Source: Prevotellaceae bacterium UBA6417 (lineage in GTDB: Bacteria; Bacteroidota; Bacteroidia; Bacteroidales; Bacteroidaceae). From it: a stretch of DNA of 64,000 nt. The position numbers and the translations under genes were made by a program. This document shows, piece after piece, positions 43,526-52,346 of this stretch. The DNA lies in NCBI GenBank assembly GCA_002439755.1, contig DJPH01000052.1:14631-78630 (forward strand), in the 5' to 3' direction. Under the pieces are notes generated by a model. The model did not search any database and was not told the origin of the DNA. It saw only the letters and a list, made by a program, of their open reading frames with translations. The first letter of the stretch is position 1. Each line of letters starts with the position of its first letter.

Positions 43526-44137
43526 TTAAAAATCAACCATACCGAGTATTTTGTTGACACGCAATTTTTCGCGCGCACCTATCATACTATATTTCAGAAG
43601 AGCGTTACGCACTGCCTGACGAAGCGGCAGATTGGCAGAAGCCAAAACGGCTTCTGCCTGATCCACAAATTCGTTTTCTGAGCGCTGATTAAGCGGAGCT
43701 CCTCTCATGAAGAGTCTCGACATTAGCAACCAGCCGCAAAGTTGAAACATCGGCCGGTTGTCTGCTATCCATGTAAAAGCTTTTTCGGAAGCATAGGGCA
43801 GATGCTGGAAGAGTGAAAGCACCGTATACTGCGCTTCTTCCGGAAAACGCATGCTTTCAACCCAGATATCGGCAATTTCAGGGTAAAAGGTTTCCACCGG
43901 TTGCAGCAGTCCGGCCATCAGCCGACACTCGCGGATGTCTTCTTTCCATAATGCCTGTGCCAAAGCATGATCTTTTTGCATCTCATGCGCCAGGCTCACA
44001 AGGCGAGGCCATTCCACACCGAATATAACCCTATAGCCCAATCCTTTTTCGCGCATCGAGTTACTGACAGGCCCATTCATCATGGCACGGAAATCGCCCT
44101 TCAGCAAGGCCACCTGCTTCTCAGTCTCTTCGCTCAT
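43526..44137 (-). CDS. AlkD-like DNA alkylation repair HEAT protein
   Basis: 203 residues, all helical. It has the pattern of the DNA-alkylation-repair HEAT family: GYRVIFGVEWPRLVSLA, then ALWKEDIRECRLMAGLL (equivalent to the LW-IHE-R--A helix) and KAFTWIADNRPMFQLCGWLLMSRLF. AlkD-type proteins excise bulky or cationic alkyl bases using Asp and Trp residues on the concave face; I cannot verify those positions here. It starts 13 bp after the peptidase gene and is probably co-transcribed with it. Confidence 0.6.
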   Translation of the reverse strand: MSEETEKQVALLKGDFRAMMNGPVSNSMREKGLGYRVIFGVEWPRLVSLAHEMQKDHALAQALWKEDIRECRLMAGLLQPVETFYPEIADIWVESMRFPEEAQYTVLSLFQHLPYASEKAFTWIADNRPMFQLCGWLLMSRLFMRGAPLNQRSENEFVDQAEAVLASANLPLRQAVRNALLKYSMIGAREKLRVNKILGMVDF

Positions 44138-44150
44138 GAAGTCTTAAAGA

Positions 44151-46193
44151 TTACTCATTGATAAATGGCAATGCCGAATAGTCGCGACTATAGCGAAGCA
44201 TTTGGTCTTCATAGCTTTCACCATACGAAATCTTCACATCTGTAATATTGCCCTTTTCATCCTTTACTGCCGTATAAACCGGGTTGATAAATCCTTTGTA
44301 GGGGCTGATGTTAAGTTTGGCATAGCGCTCCAGCACCTCCTTATGAATTTCAGGGTCAACCTTCACTCCATAGGTTTCAACCAGATTGCGAGCCGATTTG
44401 AAATCACCTTCGCTCTTGATGCGTTGCACTTCGGCCAACAGTTTTCCGAACAAGCCACGCAGAGCTTCGTAATCATTGATTTTCACATAGGTCTTGCCGT
44501 CCTTTTTAACGAGTTCTATCACCTTGTCGGCCTTGCCCTGTTCGTATACCCAATGTGAGATGAACGAACGGTTGCGCATATGAGCTTCTTCGATGTTATC
44601 ACCGGGCTTGATGCGAACCAGTTGAGTCATCAATCCGTTCATGATATAGGTATAATAGTTTGACTTATATGCCTCAGCGTCGGGGACGAGTCCCAATTCC
44701 ACCATTTTCGGGTCGCCTAAATAATATAATGCAAAGAGGTCGGCACGTCCCTCTTCTATGGTTGAACCATATGCACGAAGCGAATCATCGGAAACGCCCG
44801 GCAGCAGCTTGCCGCTGCCATGCCCCAGGCATTCGTGCAAATCCGTATGCAGGTCATCGCACTCATCGCCATATTTGTCAATCAGGTCAAGCGTTTCCTT
44901 GTCAATTACGAACTCGGCACCAAAGCCGTTTCCATGGGCAGCCTTGTTATAGGCATCGGTCAGATTGCCGATGGTCACACTCTTGGATCCATATTCCTTG
45001 CGAATCCAGTTTGAGTTAGGCAGGTTAATACCTATGGCCGTCGAGGGATAAAGGTCGCCGGCAAGAATCGCGGCCGTAATCACCTTGGCACTGATGCCCT
45101 TGCATTTTTCTTTCTTAAAGCGGCTGTCAACCGGTGAGTTGTCTTCAAACCATTGGGCGTTCTTGCTCAACTTCTCAGTACGTGCCGTAGCTTCCAGATT
45201 TTTGAAATTGACAATGGCCTCCCAGCTTCCTTTCAGACCAAGGGGGTCGCCGTAGACCTCTGTAAATCCGTTTGTGAAATCAACCATCCCCTTTGTGTCT
45301 TTCACCCAATCGATGGCATATTCATCAAACGTCCTCAAATCGCCTGTCCTATAATATTCTATCAACTTGCGGATCACCTCTTTCTGCTCTTCCGTATCAG
45401 CCACCGGAATGGCCTTTTCCAACCAATAGACTATCTTGGTCAGGGCCGGTCCATACAGGCCGTCGGTGGTCCACTTCCTTTCAACCAAGCGGCCGTTTTC
45501 TTTTACCAACCGGCTGTTCAAGCCATACATCACGGGCTCGGGGTCGTTTTTGTCTCTCATGTTGTCATAAAACTTCTCAGCCTCGGCCTGCGTCACGCCT
45601 TCGCCATAATAGTTTTCGGCCGAAGTAAGTAGCAAGTCATCGCCATCCTTTTGGTTAACACGCATTTTCATGATTGACGGATCAAAGATGACAGGGAATA
45701 TCTCGTCACAAAGCTGGTCAACCGTCTGTCCCTGCGTCAAAGGCAGTTTGGCGGCATCAACCGAGCGGAGTGCATCGCGGAAAAACGCTTCCGAAAATCC
45801 CGGCTTGAACTTTGCCGACCCGTAATGATGGTGAATGCCACTGCTAAACCACACCTGTTTCAGATATTCAGCCATGGCCTTGAAGTCCTTGCTTTCGCGA
45901 TTGCCTTTCCAATCGGTATAGACGGTCTCCAGCATTTTTCGGATGCGCAGGTTGTAGCGCCCGTTCTGGTCAAAGTAGATGTCACGTCCATACAGGGCGG
46001 CCTCCTGCAGATAATAAATCAGTTTCTTTTGTTTCAAGGTCAATTGGTCAAAGCCTTCAACCTTGTAGCGCAACATCTGGATGTCGGCAAACTTTTCATC
46101 GGCATACTGAAAATCATCGGCCGCTTTCTTCACATCGCTGCAGGCCGTCATCAATCCCGTCATGGTCATGAGCAGAAAAATTTTTAGTTTCAT
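44151..46193 (-). CDS. Dipeptidyl-peptidase III-type (M49) lipoprotein
   Basis: 680 residues from ATG 46193, which gives a lipoprotein signal (MKLKIFLLMTMTGLMTAC); the upstream 18 codons are not convincing. The M49 zinc motif HECLGHGSGKL is near residue 450, with the second motif EEGRADLFALYYLGD about 25 residues later. DPP III removes dipeptides from the N-terminus of short peptides. The Cys inside HECLGH is as in the Bacteroides thetaiotaomicron enzyme. The lipoprotein signal places it in the envelope, probably trimming imported oligopeptides. Such proteins are sometimes mis-named dihydrofolate reductase. Confidence 0.88.
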   Translation of the reverse strand: MKLKIFLLMTMTGLMTACSDVKKAADDFQYADEKFADIQMLRYKVEGFDQLTLKQKKLIYYLQEAALYGRDIYFDQNGRYNLRIRKMLETVYTDWKGNRESKDFKAMAEYLKQVWFSSGIHHHYGSAKFKPGFSEAFFRDALRSVDAAKLPLTQGQTVDQLCDEIFPVIFDPSIMKMRVNQKDGDDLLLTSAENYYGEGVTQAEAEKFYDNMRDKNDPEPVMYGLNSRLVKENGRLVERKWTTDGLYGPALTKIVYWLEKAIPVADTEEQKEVIRKLIEYYRTGDLRTFDEYAIDWVKDTKGMVDFTNGFTEVYGDPLGLKGSWEAIVNFKNLEATARTEKLSKNAQWFEDNSPVDSRFKKEKCKGISAKVITAAILAGDLYPSTAIGINLPNSNWIRKEYGSKSVTIGNLTDAYNKAAHGNGFGAEFVIDKETLDLIDKYGDECDDLHTDLHECLGHGSGKLLPGVSDDSLRAYGSTIEEGRADLFALYYLGDPKMVELGLVPDAEAYKSNYYTYIMNGLMTQLVRIKPGDNIEEAHMRNRSFISHWVYEQGKADKVIELVKKDGKTYVKINDYEALRGLFGKLLAEVQRIKSEGDFKSARNLVETYGVKVDPEIHKEVLERYAKLNISPYKGFINPVYTAVKDEKGNITDVKISYGESYEDQMLRYSRDYSALPFINE

Positions 46194-46264
46194 AAATCTA
46201 TATAGAAGGTTATTATTCCATTTTGCATTAATACAAAGTGCCATCAAATTGACACAGAACCTCG

Positions 46265-46272
46265 CAAAGTTA
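46265..46272 (-). promoter_or_regulatory. -7 promoter box for the DPP III gene
   Basis: Minus-strand TAACTTTG, a perfect TAnnTTTG box 72 bp upstream of the chosen start. It faces away from palindromic array B. Confidence 0.55.
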
Positions 46273-46459
46273 CACCTTTTTGTTCACACTTCATGAAAGT
46301 TGCCATCGAAAACACACCGGTTTCACATCTGTTCGCAGCTTCCAAATGGCAAGTGCATTCAAACTAAGAGACGATATACAACTATTGAGTGCAAGCAGCT
46401 GCAGGATGTCGTGACGCAATGAAAAGCCCGCCAAAGGGCAATGCCAGAGACATGAGAGT

Positions 46460-46595
46460 GTTTCATGTACATGAAACACATTGTTTCATGTACAGGGCAC
46501 AGGTTGTTTCATGTACATAGCACACCTTGTTTCATGTACATGAAACACCCTGCAATCAGCCACATCGCAACCTGCGACATGTACATATCGCAGCA
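46460..46595. repeat. Array B: six 22/23-bp palindromic tandem units
   Basis: Units start at 46460, 46483, 46506, 46529, 46552 and 46574, with periods of 23, 23, 23, 23 and 22 bp. Units 1 and 4 hold the perfect palindrome GTTTCATGTACATGAAAC; units 2 and 3 keep GTTTCATGTACA. The last two end in ACATCGCAACCTGCG, which recurs almost exactly in array C. It sits in the 491-bp divergent gap between the DPP III and symporter genes, which has no other gene; ORFs across it are repeat artefacts. Confidence 0.88.
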
Positions 46596-46653
46596 ACAGA
46601 TGCGGCAGACTGTAATTCAGGATGCACGGCTCTCCTGTTAAAGATATAGTTGC

Positions 46654-46661
46654 TATCTTTG
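46654..46661 (+). promoter_or_regulatory. -7 promoter box for the symporter gene
   Basis: TATCTTTG, a perfect TAnnTTTG box, 23 bp before the ATG at 46685. It argues against the upstream start at 46622. Confidence 0.6.
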
Positions 46662-46684
46662 CAGGATGTACCAAAACAATTAGG

Positions 46685-47542
46685 ATGAATGCCGTTTTCA
46701 TAGTTCTTCCGATACTCGCCCTGCTGATGTTCGAGCTGGGTCTTACCCTGCAGAAAGGCGATTTCATACTGCTGCTGAAAAACCCCAAGCCTGTGCTTGT
46801 GGGACTGCTCGGGCAAATCATCGCCCTGCCCGTCATTGCAGCCGCACTGGCGTGGGCCTTCGGGCTGCATGGCGTGTTTTTCATAGGTCTCATACTGATA
46901 GCCTGCTGCCCGGGCGGCAGTTCGTCGAACATCTTTTCCATGCTGGCCAAAGGCGACGTAGCCCTGTCGGTGTCGCTCACGGCCCTGAGCAGCATCATCA
47001 CGCTCTTCACCCTGCCGCTGTTCATGGCCATGGCCGTAGGCATGCAGGGCATGCAGGGCGAAACGGCCATCCGGCTCCCCGTGGGCAGCCTGTTGGTGCA
47101 AAACCTGCTGCTCATGCTCGTGCCCATACTGGCAGGCATCGTGCTGCGCCGTCTGCGTCCCGGCACGGCCTTCCGGCTTGAAAGCATGCTGTCGCGACTG
47201 GCCTTTCCGGCCCTGATGCTGCTGGCCGCCATCTTCTTTGTGCAGCACCGGCAGGTCATCTGCAACAACATCGGACGGCTGGGAGCCTGCGTCACACTGC
47301 TCGTAGTGCTGGCCACGGGATGTGCCTCACTCCTGTCGAGGCTCACAGGATTGAGAGACCGCACACGGCGAACCATCGTGATTGAAGTGGGGATGCAGAA
47401 TGCCGCACAGGCCATTGCTGTGGCAAGCAGCCCCTTTATATTTGACAACGGAGAAATAGCCGTGCCGGCCATCGTCTATGCACTTGTAATGAACGTAGTA
47501 TTGCTGGTCTACGTGGGAGCCGTTGCAAAAAAGCACACGTAA
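46685..47542 (+). CDS. Bile acid:sodium symporter (BASS/SBF) family transporter
   Basis: 285 residues from ATG 46685, with 9-10 membrane helices. The core motif ACCPGGSSSNIFSMLAKGDVALSVSLTALSS is the Na+-binding region of the SBF family, and IEVGMQNAAQAIAVA is the second conserved loop. Family members import bile acids, or organic acids such as pantoate or 2-keto acids, with Na+; the substrate here is unknown. The gene is visibly richer in G+C than its neighbours (many GCC, CTG and GGC codons), a possible but weak hint of different origin. It follows palindromic array B. Confidence 0.88.
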   Translation: MNAVFIVLPILALLMFELGLTLQKGDFILLLKNPKPVLVGLLGQIIALPVIAAALAWAFGLHGVFFIGLILIACCPGGSSSNIFSMLAKGDVALSVSLTALSSIITLFTLPLFMAMAVGMQGMQGETAIRLPVGSLLVQNLLLMLVPILAGIVLRRLRPGTAFRLESMLSRLAFPALMLLAAIFFVQHRQVICNNIGRLGACVTLLVVLATGCASLLSRLTGLRDRTRRTIVIEVGMQNAAQAIAVASSPFIFDNGEIAVPAIVYALVMNVVLLVYVGAVAKKHT

Positions 47543-47569
47543 ACGGCAAAGCCGCAAGACTTTTATTCG

Positions 47570-47577
47570 TAACTTTG
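47570..47577 (+). promoter_or_regulatory. -7 promoter box for the nitroreductase
   Basis: TAACTTTG, a perfect TAnnTTTG box, 41 bp before the ATG at 47619. Confidence 0.6.
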
Positions 47578-47618
47578 CGCACGTAAAACAGCAGATCCAA
47601 AACATAAAACACGAAAAT

Positions 47619-48143
47619 ATGGACAACGAAGTATTGAAAGCCATCTGCGAACGGCGCAGCTGCCGCAACTACAAACCTGAACAGATAAGCGACGAAGAAC
47701 TGGAAACCGTACTGAAAGCCGGCACCTATGCCCCGACGGCAAGAAACCAGCAGGACCCCGTCATCGTGGCCGTGCAGGACAAGGAGTTGAAAGAAAGAAT
47801 CATCCAACTGAACGCCAAAGTGATGGGAAGCACAGGTGACCCCTTCTACGGTGCACCCACCATAGTACTTGTGTTCGGCCACCCCTCATGGAAAAACTAC
47901 ATACAAGACGGAAGTCTGGTGCTGGGCACAATGATGCTTGCCGCACATGCCATAGGACTGGCCTCGTGCTGGATAAACCGTGAAATAGAAATGTTCGCCA
48001 CCGACGAGGGCAAGGCACTCATGAAAGACCTACAGCTGCCCGACGACTTAGGGGGCATCGGGGCACTTGCCCTGGGCTACTGGAACACGGAAATGCCACA
48101 GGCCAAGCCAAGGAAAGACAACTACTACCGCATCATCAAATAA
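47619..48143 (+). CDS. Nitroreductase family protein
   Basis: 174 residues from ATG 47619; a longer frame starts at 47523 but runs through the promoter. FMN-binding nitroreductase fold: AICERRSCRNYKPEQISDEELETVLKAGTYAPTARNQQDP at the N-terminus, then LVLGTMMLAAHAIGLASCWI and the C-terminal GIGALALGYW. It reduces nitro compounds, quinones or related acceptors with NAD(P)H. The physiological substrate is unknown. Monocistronic. Confidence 0.9.
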   Translation: MDNEVLKAICERRSCRNYKPEQISDEELETVLKAGTYAPTARNQQDPVIVAVQDKELKERIIQLNAKVMGSTGDPFYGAPTIVLVFGHPSWKNYIQDGSLVLGTMMLAAHAIGLASCWINREIEMFATDEGKALMKDLQLPDDLGGIGALALGYWNTEMPQAKPRKDNYYRIIK

Positions 48144-48218
48144 AAACCCGCAAACAAGAAAAACAGCTTCGCCAATAAAAATATCCACATAAAACACTTC
48201 TGTTCAAACAAAAAACCT

Positions 48219-48226
48219 TAACTTTG
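48219..48226 (+). promoter_or_regulatory. -7 promoter box for rpmE
   Basis: TAACTTTG, a perfect TAnnTTTG box, 59 bp before the rpmE ATG, leaving a leader of about 50 nt. Confidence 0.6.
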
Positions 48227-48285
48227 CAGCCGCAATCGCGGCCATTACACGCAAAGCTCGATAAAACAAATAAAAGAATCATATA

Positions 48286-48540
48286 ATGAAGAAAGACATT
48301 CATCCAAAAGAATACCGCCCGGTAGTATTCAAGGACATGAGCAATGGTGATATGTTCCTTACACGCTCAACAGCCAAGTCGAACGAAACCATCGAATTCA
48401 ACGGTGAGACCTATCCGGTAATCAAAGTGGAAATCTCCAATACGTCACACCCGTTCTACACAGGTAAGTCCAAGCTGGTAGACACGGCAGGTCGTGTAGA
48501 CAAGTTCATGAGCCGCTACGCCAAGGCACAGAAGAAATAA
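48286..48540 (+). CDS. rpmE2: 50S ribosomal protein L31, type B
   Basis: 84 residues. MKKDIHPKEYRPVVFKDMSNG at the start and SNTSHPFYTGKSKLVDTAGRVDKF near the end are the L31 signature. The Cys residues that bind zinc in type A L31 are absent, so this is the zinc-independent type B form. Single gene between a clear promoter and a very strong terminator. Confidence 0.96.
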   Translation: MKKDIHPKEYRPVVFKDMSNGDMFLTRSTAKSNETIEFNGETYPVIKVEISNTSHPFYTGKSKLVDTAGRVDKFMSRYAKAQKK

Positions 48541-48556
48541 CGGACGGACATCCCGT

Positions 48557-48603
48557 ACCTACAAAAAAGGCATGCCAACAACAGGCATGCCCTTTTTGTA
48601 GGT
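48557..48603 (+). terminator. rpmE terminator
   Basis: ACCTACAAAAAAGGCATGCC and GGCATGCCCTTTTTGTAGGT form a near-perfect 20-bp stem with the loop AACAACA, starting 16 bp after the rpmE stop. The core GGCATGCC with flanking A- and T-runs can work in both directions. Confidence 0.85.
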
Positions 48604-48678
48604 ATAAACCCGCCAGGCCATAGCCACAAAAGCAAATGGCACAAAGCCGCAACCACACAGCCTTCGGGCAAAACGCAA

Positions 48679-48707
48679 GCATCCCCTGCCCGTCGGGCAG
48701 GGGATGC
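48679..48707 (-). terminator. GC-rich hairpin downstream of the DUF1080 gene
   Basis: GCATCCCCTGCCC pairs perfectly over 13 bp with GGGCAGGGGATGC across a 3-base loop. Read on the minus strand it lies 26 bp past the DUF1080 stop and is followed by TTGCGTTTTGC. Probably the terminator of the minus-strand operon; the T-run is broken. Confidence 0.6.
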
Positions 48708-48732
48708 TGTATCGATAAGCCTGAAGACGCAA

Positions 48733-49584
48733 TCAGTCGAGCACCTTCACCTTAATGTTGCGATACCATACATTGTCGCCATGGTCCTGCAAACCGATGA
48801 AGCCTTCATGGTTGGGGCCACCGGCCTTGCTAAAGCCTTGGAAGGCAGCAGGCCAAGCCTTTTCGCTGAACTTGCTGGTCTGCAGCAATGCAATCCACTC
48901 GGGAGTCCACAGCTCGTACTGCACAACCTGCTTTCCGTTCTGGAAATGAGTAACCTTTCCATTGTCCACACGGATAACCGTATTGTTCCACTGCTCATAG
49001 GGCTTCTGGTTTTGTGGACGGGCCGGAATCAAGTCATACAAAGATGACGACTGGCGGTTTCCATCCTTACCCAACTTGGCATCGGGGTGATTGGCATTGT
49101 CTAACACCTGGCTTTCCAAGCCGGATACGACAATCGACTCCAACTGACCGTCCTTGTTGGCCAGCTCCTGTGCGAGGTAGAATATACCGGAGTTGCCGGC
49201 CTTACATATCTTCCAGTCGATGGAAAGCTCAAAGTTCTTGAACTTGTGTGCAAAGATAATGTCACCGCCTTCCTTGCCCTTTGCCTTCTCGGGGTCCTGG
49301 TTTCCGATGAAGTGAATACAGCCGTCTTCAACCACCCAACGTGATGGTATATACGATTTTCCATAACCCCTCCAGCCGCTCATCGTCTTGCCGTCGAAGA
49401 TGGTGATATAGCCCTTGCTGTCGATTGGGAAATCATGTTTGTCCCACAGTTCGGGACCCTGGAAACCTTGTGAACATATGATTTCAACAGTCTTCTTGGC
49501 CTTCGCAGCCTTCTTGGCGGCAAAAGCATTGGAGCCGCCTGCTATCATAAGCAGGCATGCTACTGAACAAAATAATTTTTTCAT
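48733..49584 (-). CDS. DUF1080 protein, 3-keto-disaccharide hydrolase-like
   Basis: 283 residues with a signal peptide (MKKLFCSVACLLMIAGGSNAFA). The concanavalin-like DUF1080 fold is recognisable from GYITIFDGKTMSGWRGYG, SRWVVEDGCIHF, FELSIDWKICKAGNSGIFYL and EGFIGLQDHGDNVWYRNIKV. Members in gut Bacteroides hydrolyse 3-keto-glycosides made by partner Gfo/Idh/MocA oxidoreductases. Here two such oxidoreductases lie directly upstream (37-bp gap to the nearer), so the same pathway is likely. The exact sugar is not known. Confidence 0.87.
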   Translation of the reverse strand: MKKLFCSVACLLMIAGGSNAFAAKKAAKAKKTVEIICSQGFQGPELWDKHDFPIDSKGYITIFDGKTMSGWRGYGKSYIPSRWVVEDGCIHFIGNQDPEKAKGKEGGDIIFAHKFKNFELSIDWKICKAGNSGIFYLAQELANKDGQLESIVVSGLESQVLDNANHPDAKLGKDGNRQSSSLYDLIPARPQNQKPYEQWNNTVIRVDNGKVTHFQNGKQVVQYELWTPEWIALLQTSKFSEKAWPAAFQGFSKAGGPNHEGFIGLQDHGDNVWYRNIKVKVLD

Positions 49585-49621
49585 TATATCAAGTCTTTAT
49601 ATTCGTGTCATTCATATCCGA

Positions 49622-51091
49622 TTAAGCCGGCATCTCAGGGAGTTTCCAGCCATCGCGATACTTGGGCTTAATGAGGTTGGCGGCAAACTCGTTTGCATCC
49701 ACCGGCTCACTGTAAGTGCGGTCGAAGGTAGGATTACCGTCGGTAATCTTGAACTTGTCTTCGATAATACTGCGGATCTTGGCCGTAGCAGGGATGTTGG
49801 TGAACTTCATGTTCTGTCCGTCCCAGTCGAGCCATTGGTCGAGGTCTTGCAGACGTGAAGCTACAACGCCCATCACTACCATTTCGTTCAACGGACCGGC
49901 CTCGGCGAAACATGAAGTGGTCTCGATGCGGTTTTCGGGACTTTCCTTGCACGCACGTATCCAATCTTGCTGGTGATGGTCGCCCTTTACAATGCGGCAC
50001 AACTCGGGAACCTTGGGGTTACGTCCCGATACGAGGAACGGATTCTGGCCCCAGCTGCCTACTACCATGGTATCTTTGGTACCATAGAAGATGCTGGCTC
50101 CATCGGCCAACATGTGCTTGCCGGCAGGCATGTTGAAGGGGATGTCGGGCTTCAGTCCGCCATCATACCATGTTACCTCTACGGGAGGAAGAGCCAGCTT
50201 GGGCAGGTTGGGACGTGCAGGAAACTTATAGGTAATCTTCTCGGCTGTAGGACAAGCATCGGTCATCAGCATCGTAGACGAGCCCAGAACCTGAGTGGGG
50301 AAGCCAAGGTTAAGGCCTTTGAAGGCAACCTGCAGGATATGGTTGGCCATATCACCCAGTGCTCCCGAACCGAAATCCCACCAGCCACGGAAGTTCCACG
50401 GCGTGTAGGCAGAGTTATAGTCGCGGAACTTGGCCGGACCGATAAACGCATCCCAGTTCAAGGTGCTGGGCACTGCCATCTTCTCTTTCGGTGCAGCCAT
50501 ACCCTGCGGCCAGATAGGACGGTTGGTAAATGCCTCGACTTTGGTCACCTCACCTATCTCACCGTTCCACAACCAATTCAAGGCCTGACGGGTGCCTGAG
50601 CCGGATGCGCCCTGGTTACCCATCTGAGTGGCTACCTTGTATTTCTTGGCCAGCTTGGCCAACAGGCGTGATTCATACACGTAAAGCGTCATGGGCTTTT
50701 CAACATACACGTGCTTGCCGGCCGTCATTGCGTCGGCTGCAATGATGGCATGCGTATGGTCGGCAGTTGCAACCATCACACCATCGGCCTCTTTAAGCAT
50801 CTCATCGTACATCTTGCGATAGTCGTTGTAACGCTTGGCCTTGGGATACTTGTCGAAAATGTGCTTGGCATACTTCCAGTCAACATCGCACAAACCGATG
50901 ATGTTTTCGGTTTCCATGCCGGCCAGGTCGGCAGCACCACGGCCTCCGATACCAACACCGAGGATGTTCATCTTGTCACTTGGGGCAACGTGACCATACT
51001 TCTTGCCCAGAATAGTGTTGGGCGCAACGACCAAACCGGCCATGGCAGCCCCACCTGCTTTCAGGAATTCTCTTCTTGTAATGTCTGACAT
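49622..51091 (-). CDS. Gfo/Idh/MocA family oxidoreductase with Tat signal
   Basis: 489 residues. MSDITRREFLKAGGAAMAGLVVAP is a twin-arginine signal, so the folded, cofactor-loaded enzyme is sent to the periplasm. The Rossmann motif is seen as NILGVGIGGRGAADL (about residues 43-57), and the conserved EKP appears in VYVEKPMTLYVYESRLL. The C-terminal half is the usual GFO_IDH_MocA beta domain. It probably oxidises C3 of a glycoside or acts on 3-keto sugars. Middle gene of the three-gene set, 41 bp after the other oxidoreductase. Confidence 0.9.
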   Translation of the reverse strand: MSDITRREFLKAGGAAMAGLVVAPNTILGKKYGHVAPSDKMNILGVGIGGRGAADLAGMETENIIGLCDVDWKYAKHIFDKYPKAKRYNDYRKMYDEMLKEADGVMVATADHTHAIIAADAMTAGKHVYVEKPMTLYVYESRLLAKLAKKYKVATQMGNQGASGSGTRQALNWLWNGEIGEVTKVEAFTNRPIWPQGMAAPKEKMAVPSTLNWDAFIGPAKFRDYNSAYTPWNFRGWWDFGSGALGDMANHILQVAFKGLNLGFPTQVLGSSTMLMTDACPTAEKITYKFPARPNLPKLALPPVEVTWYDGGLKPDIPFNMPAGKHMLADGASIFYGTKDTMVVGSWGQNPFLVSGRNPKVPELCRIVKGDHHQQDWIRACKESPENRIETTSCFAEAGPLNEMVVMGVVASRLQDLDQWLDWDGQNMKFTNIPATAKIRSIIEDKFKITDGNPTFDRTYSEPVDANEFAANLIKPKYRDGWKLPEMPA

Positions 51092-51132
51092 AAAAAATTG
51101 TATTGAATTTTATTGTATCTGTATCTTAGCTA

Positions 51133-52200
51133 CTAACGTTGCGGCAACAGCCCGTAGCCGTTCTTCATATGCTTGCGACGCTCGCGTATCTGCTCCAATG
51201 TCTTGAGATTGCCTATGGCGGGAAGATCGTGCTTGTGGGCATCTTCAAGGAACAGCCACGCATATTCCGATGCAATGGCCGAGTCACGCATCTCGGGCAA
51301 ACGTGGGCTTCGCTGCCCGCTCTCTATGGACTCGGCAAACAAGGTGACCAGACGGTCAATGTTTTTTCCGCCGAACGGCTTCTCTATCTCATGCGTCTCG
51401 TGAACACCATGGAGCGACACCTTGGCCGTATGGAAGTCGTGTGTCATGTGAGCGACTCCCTTGGTGCCGATTATATCTATATATGAATTGTGTATCTGGT
51501 CCTTGGCCAACTGACCGTAGACAAAGCCTTGTGTGATGTCAAACACAATGCCGTTTTCGAATGTTCCGTGGCATTGTATCCACCAGGGTTCCTTATAGTT
51601 CCACATATTGATGCCTTGCGCATGCCACGTCTTATACTCACAGCCGGCATACCAGCGGGTGATGTCTACATAGTGCATGCCGCAGTCGTGGAACGCAGGT
51701 CCCTCATATTCGTGCCCTTCACCCGGAGCAAGGCCGGGTGTCATGTGGCAAACGCGTATGATGGCCAGCTCACCTATCTCACCGGACTGTATGAAGCCCT
51801 TTATCGTATTATGATACCATGAATTGCGCAAATATAGGTTCACGGTTGTCAATCTGTCGGAGTCTTCAACGATGTCTACCACTTCCCACTCTCTATCCAC
51901 AGTGTCTGCTATCGGCTTTTCCGATATAACATGCTTGCCGGCCTGTATGGCCCGTTCTATCTGCTCCCTACGGGAATTAGCCAAAGCACAAAGGGCCACA
52001 ACCTGAATTTCAGGGTCATTGAAGATAACACTTTCGTCACTTGTCAGTTTCGATTCAGGGCTCTTTTCATGAGCCAATGCGAGTGCGTTCTCATTTACAT
52101 CGCAGATGTAAACCACTTCGTAGCGACCACATTTCTGCAATTCTTCCAAGTAGAAACGTCCCATCCGCCCGAAGCCGATTAAGCCAATCTTAATTTTCAT
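51133..52200 (-). CDS. Gfo/Idh/MocA family oxidoreductase (cytoplasmic)
   Basis: 355 residues from ATG 52200 (MKIKIGLIGFGRMGRFYLEEL); the upstream 16 codons are dropped because the Rossmann strand should start near the N-terminus. NAD(P)-binding GFGRMGR, then the EKP catalytic motif in VISEKPIADTVDREWEVVD; the C-terminal domain includes HDCGMHYVDITRWYAGC. This sequence pattern resembles inositol 2-dehydrogenase-like members. With no signal peptide it would handle the imported sugar. First gene of the set, with a -7 box 51 bp upstream. Confidence 0.9.
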   Translation of the reverse strand: MKIKIGLIGFGRMGRFYLEELQKCGRYEVVYICDVNENALALAHEKSPESKLTSDESVIFNDPEIQVVALCALANSRREQIERAIQAGKHVISEKPIADTVDREWEVVDIVEDSDRLTTVNLYLRNSWYHNTIKGFIQSGEIGELAIIRVCHMTPGLAPGEGHEYEGPAFHDCGMHYVDITRWYAGCEYKTWHAQGINMWNYKEPWWIQCHGTFENGIVFDITQGFVYGQLAKDQIHNSYIDIIGTKGVAHMTHDFHTAKVSLHGVHETHEIEKPFGGKNIDRLVTLFAESIESGQRSPRLPEMRDSAIASEYAWLFLEDAHKHDLPAIGNLKTLEQIRERRKHMKNGYGLLPQR

Positions 52201-52250
52201 GTACATGCTCTTTAATAGCCTCGCCGGTAAATTAATGTTTCGAGGCACGG

Positions 52251-52258
52251 CAAAGGTA
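52251..52258 (-). promoter_or_regulatory. -7 promoter box for the 3-keto-glycoside operon
   Basis: Minus-strand TACCTTTG, a perfect TAnnTTTG box 51 bp upstream of the first oxidoreductase. Confidence 0.6.
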
Positions 52259-52346
52259 CAAATTAGTTTACATGCACAAAAACCTGAATTTCCCTTTTAT
52301 CGCTTCAGGGCTTTCCTTTTAGGCTTAATTAAAACTTCACTTAGCA

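Noticed and set aside
46460..46595. Possible CRISPR array
   Set aside because: Units are contiguous with no unique spacers, each is itself palindromic, and no cas gene is in the window.
46486..47472. 328-codon minus-strand frame over the symporter gene
   Set aside because: Antisense of a G+C-rich gene; the plus strand has clear BASS motifs and a promoter, while the minus frame shows low-complexity Ser/Arg text and repeat peptides.
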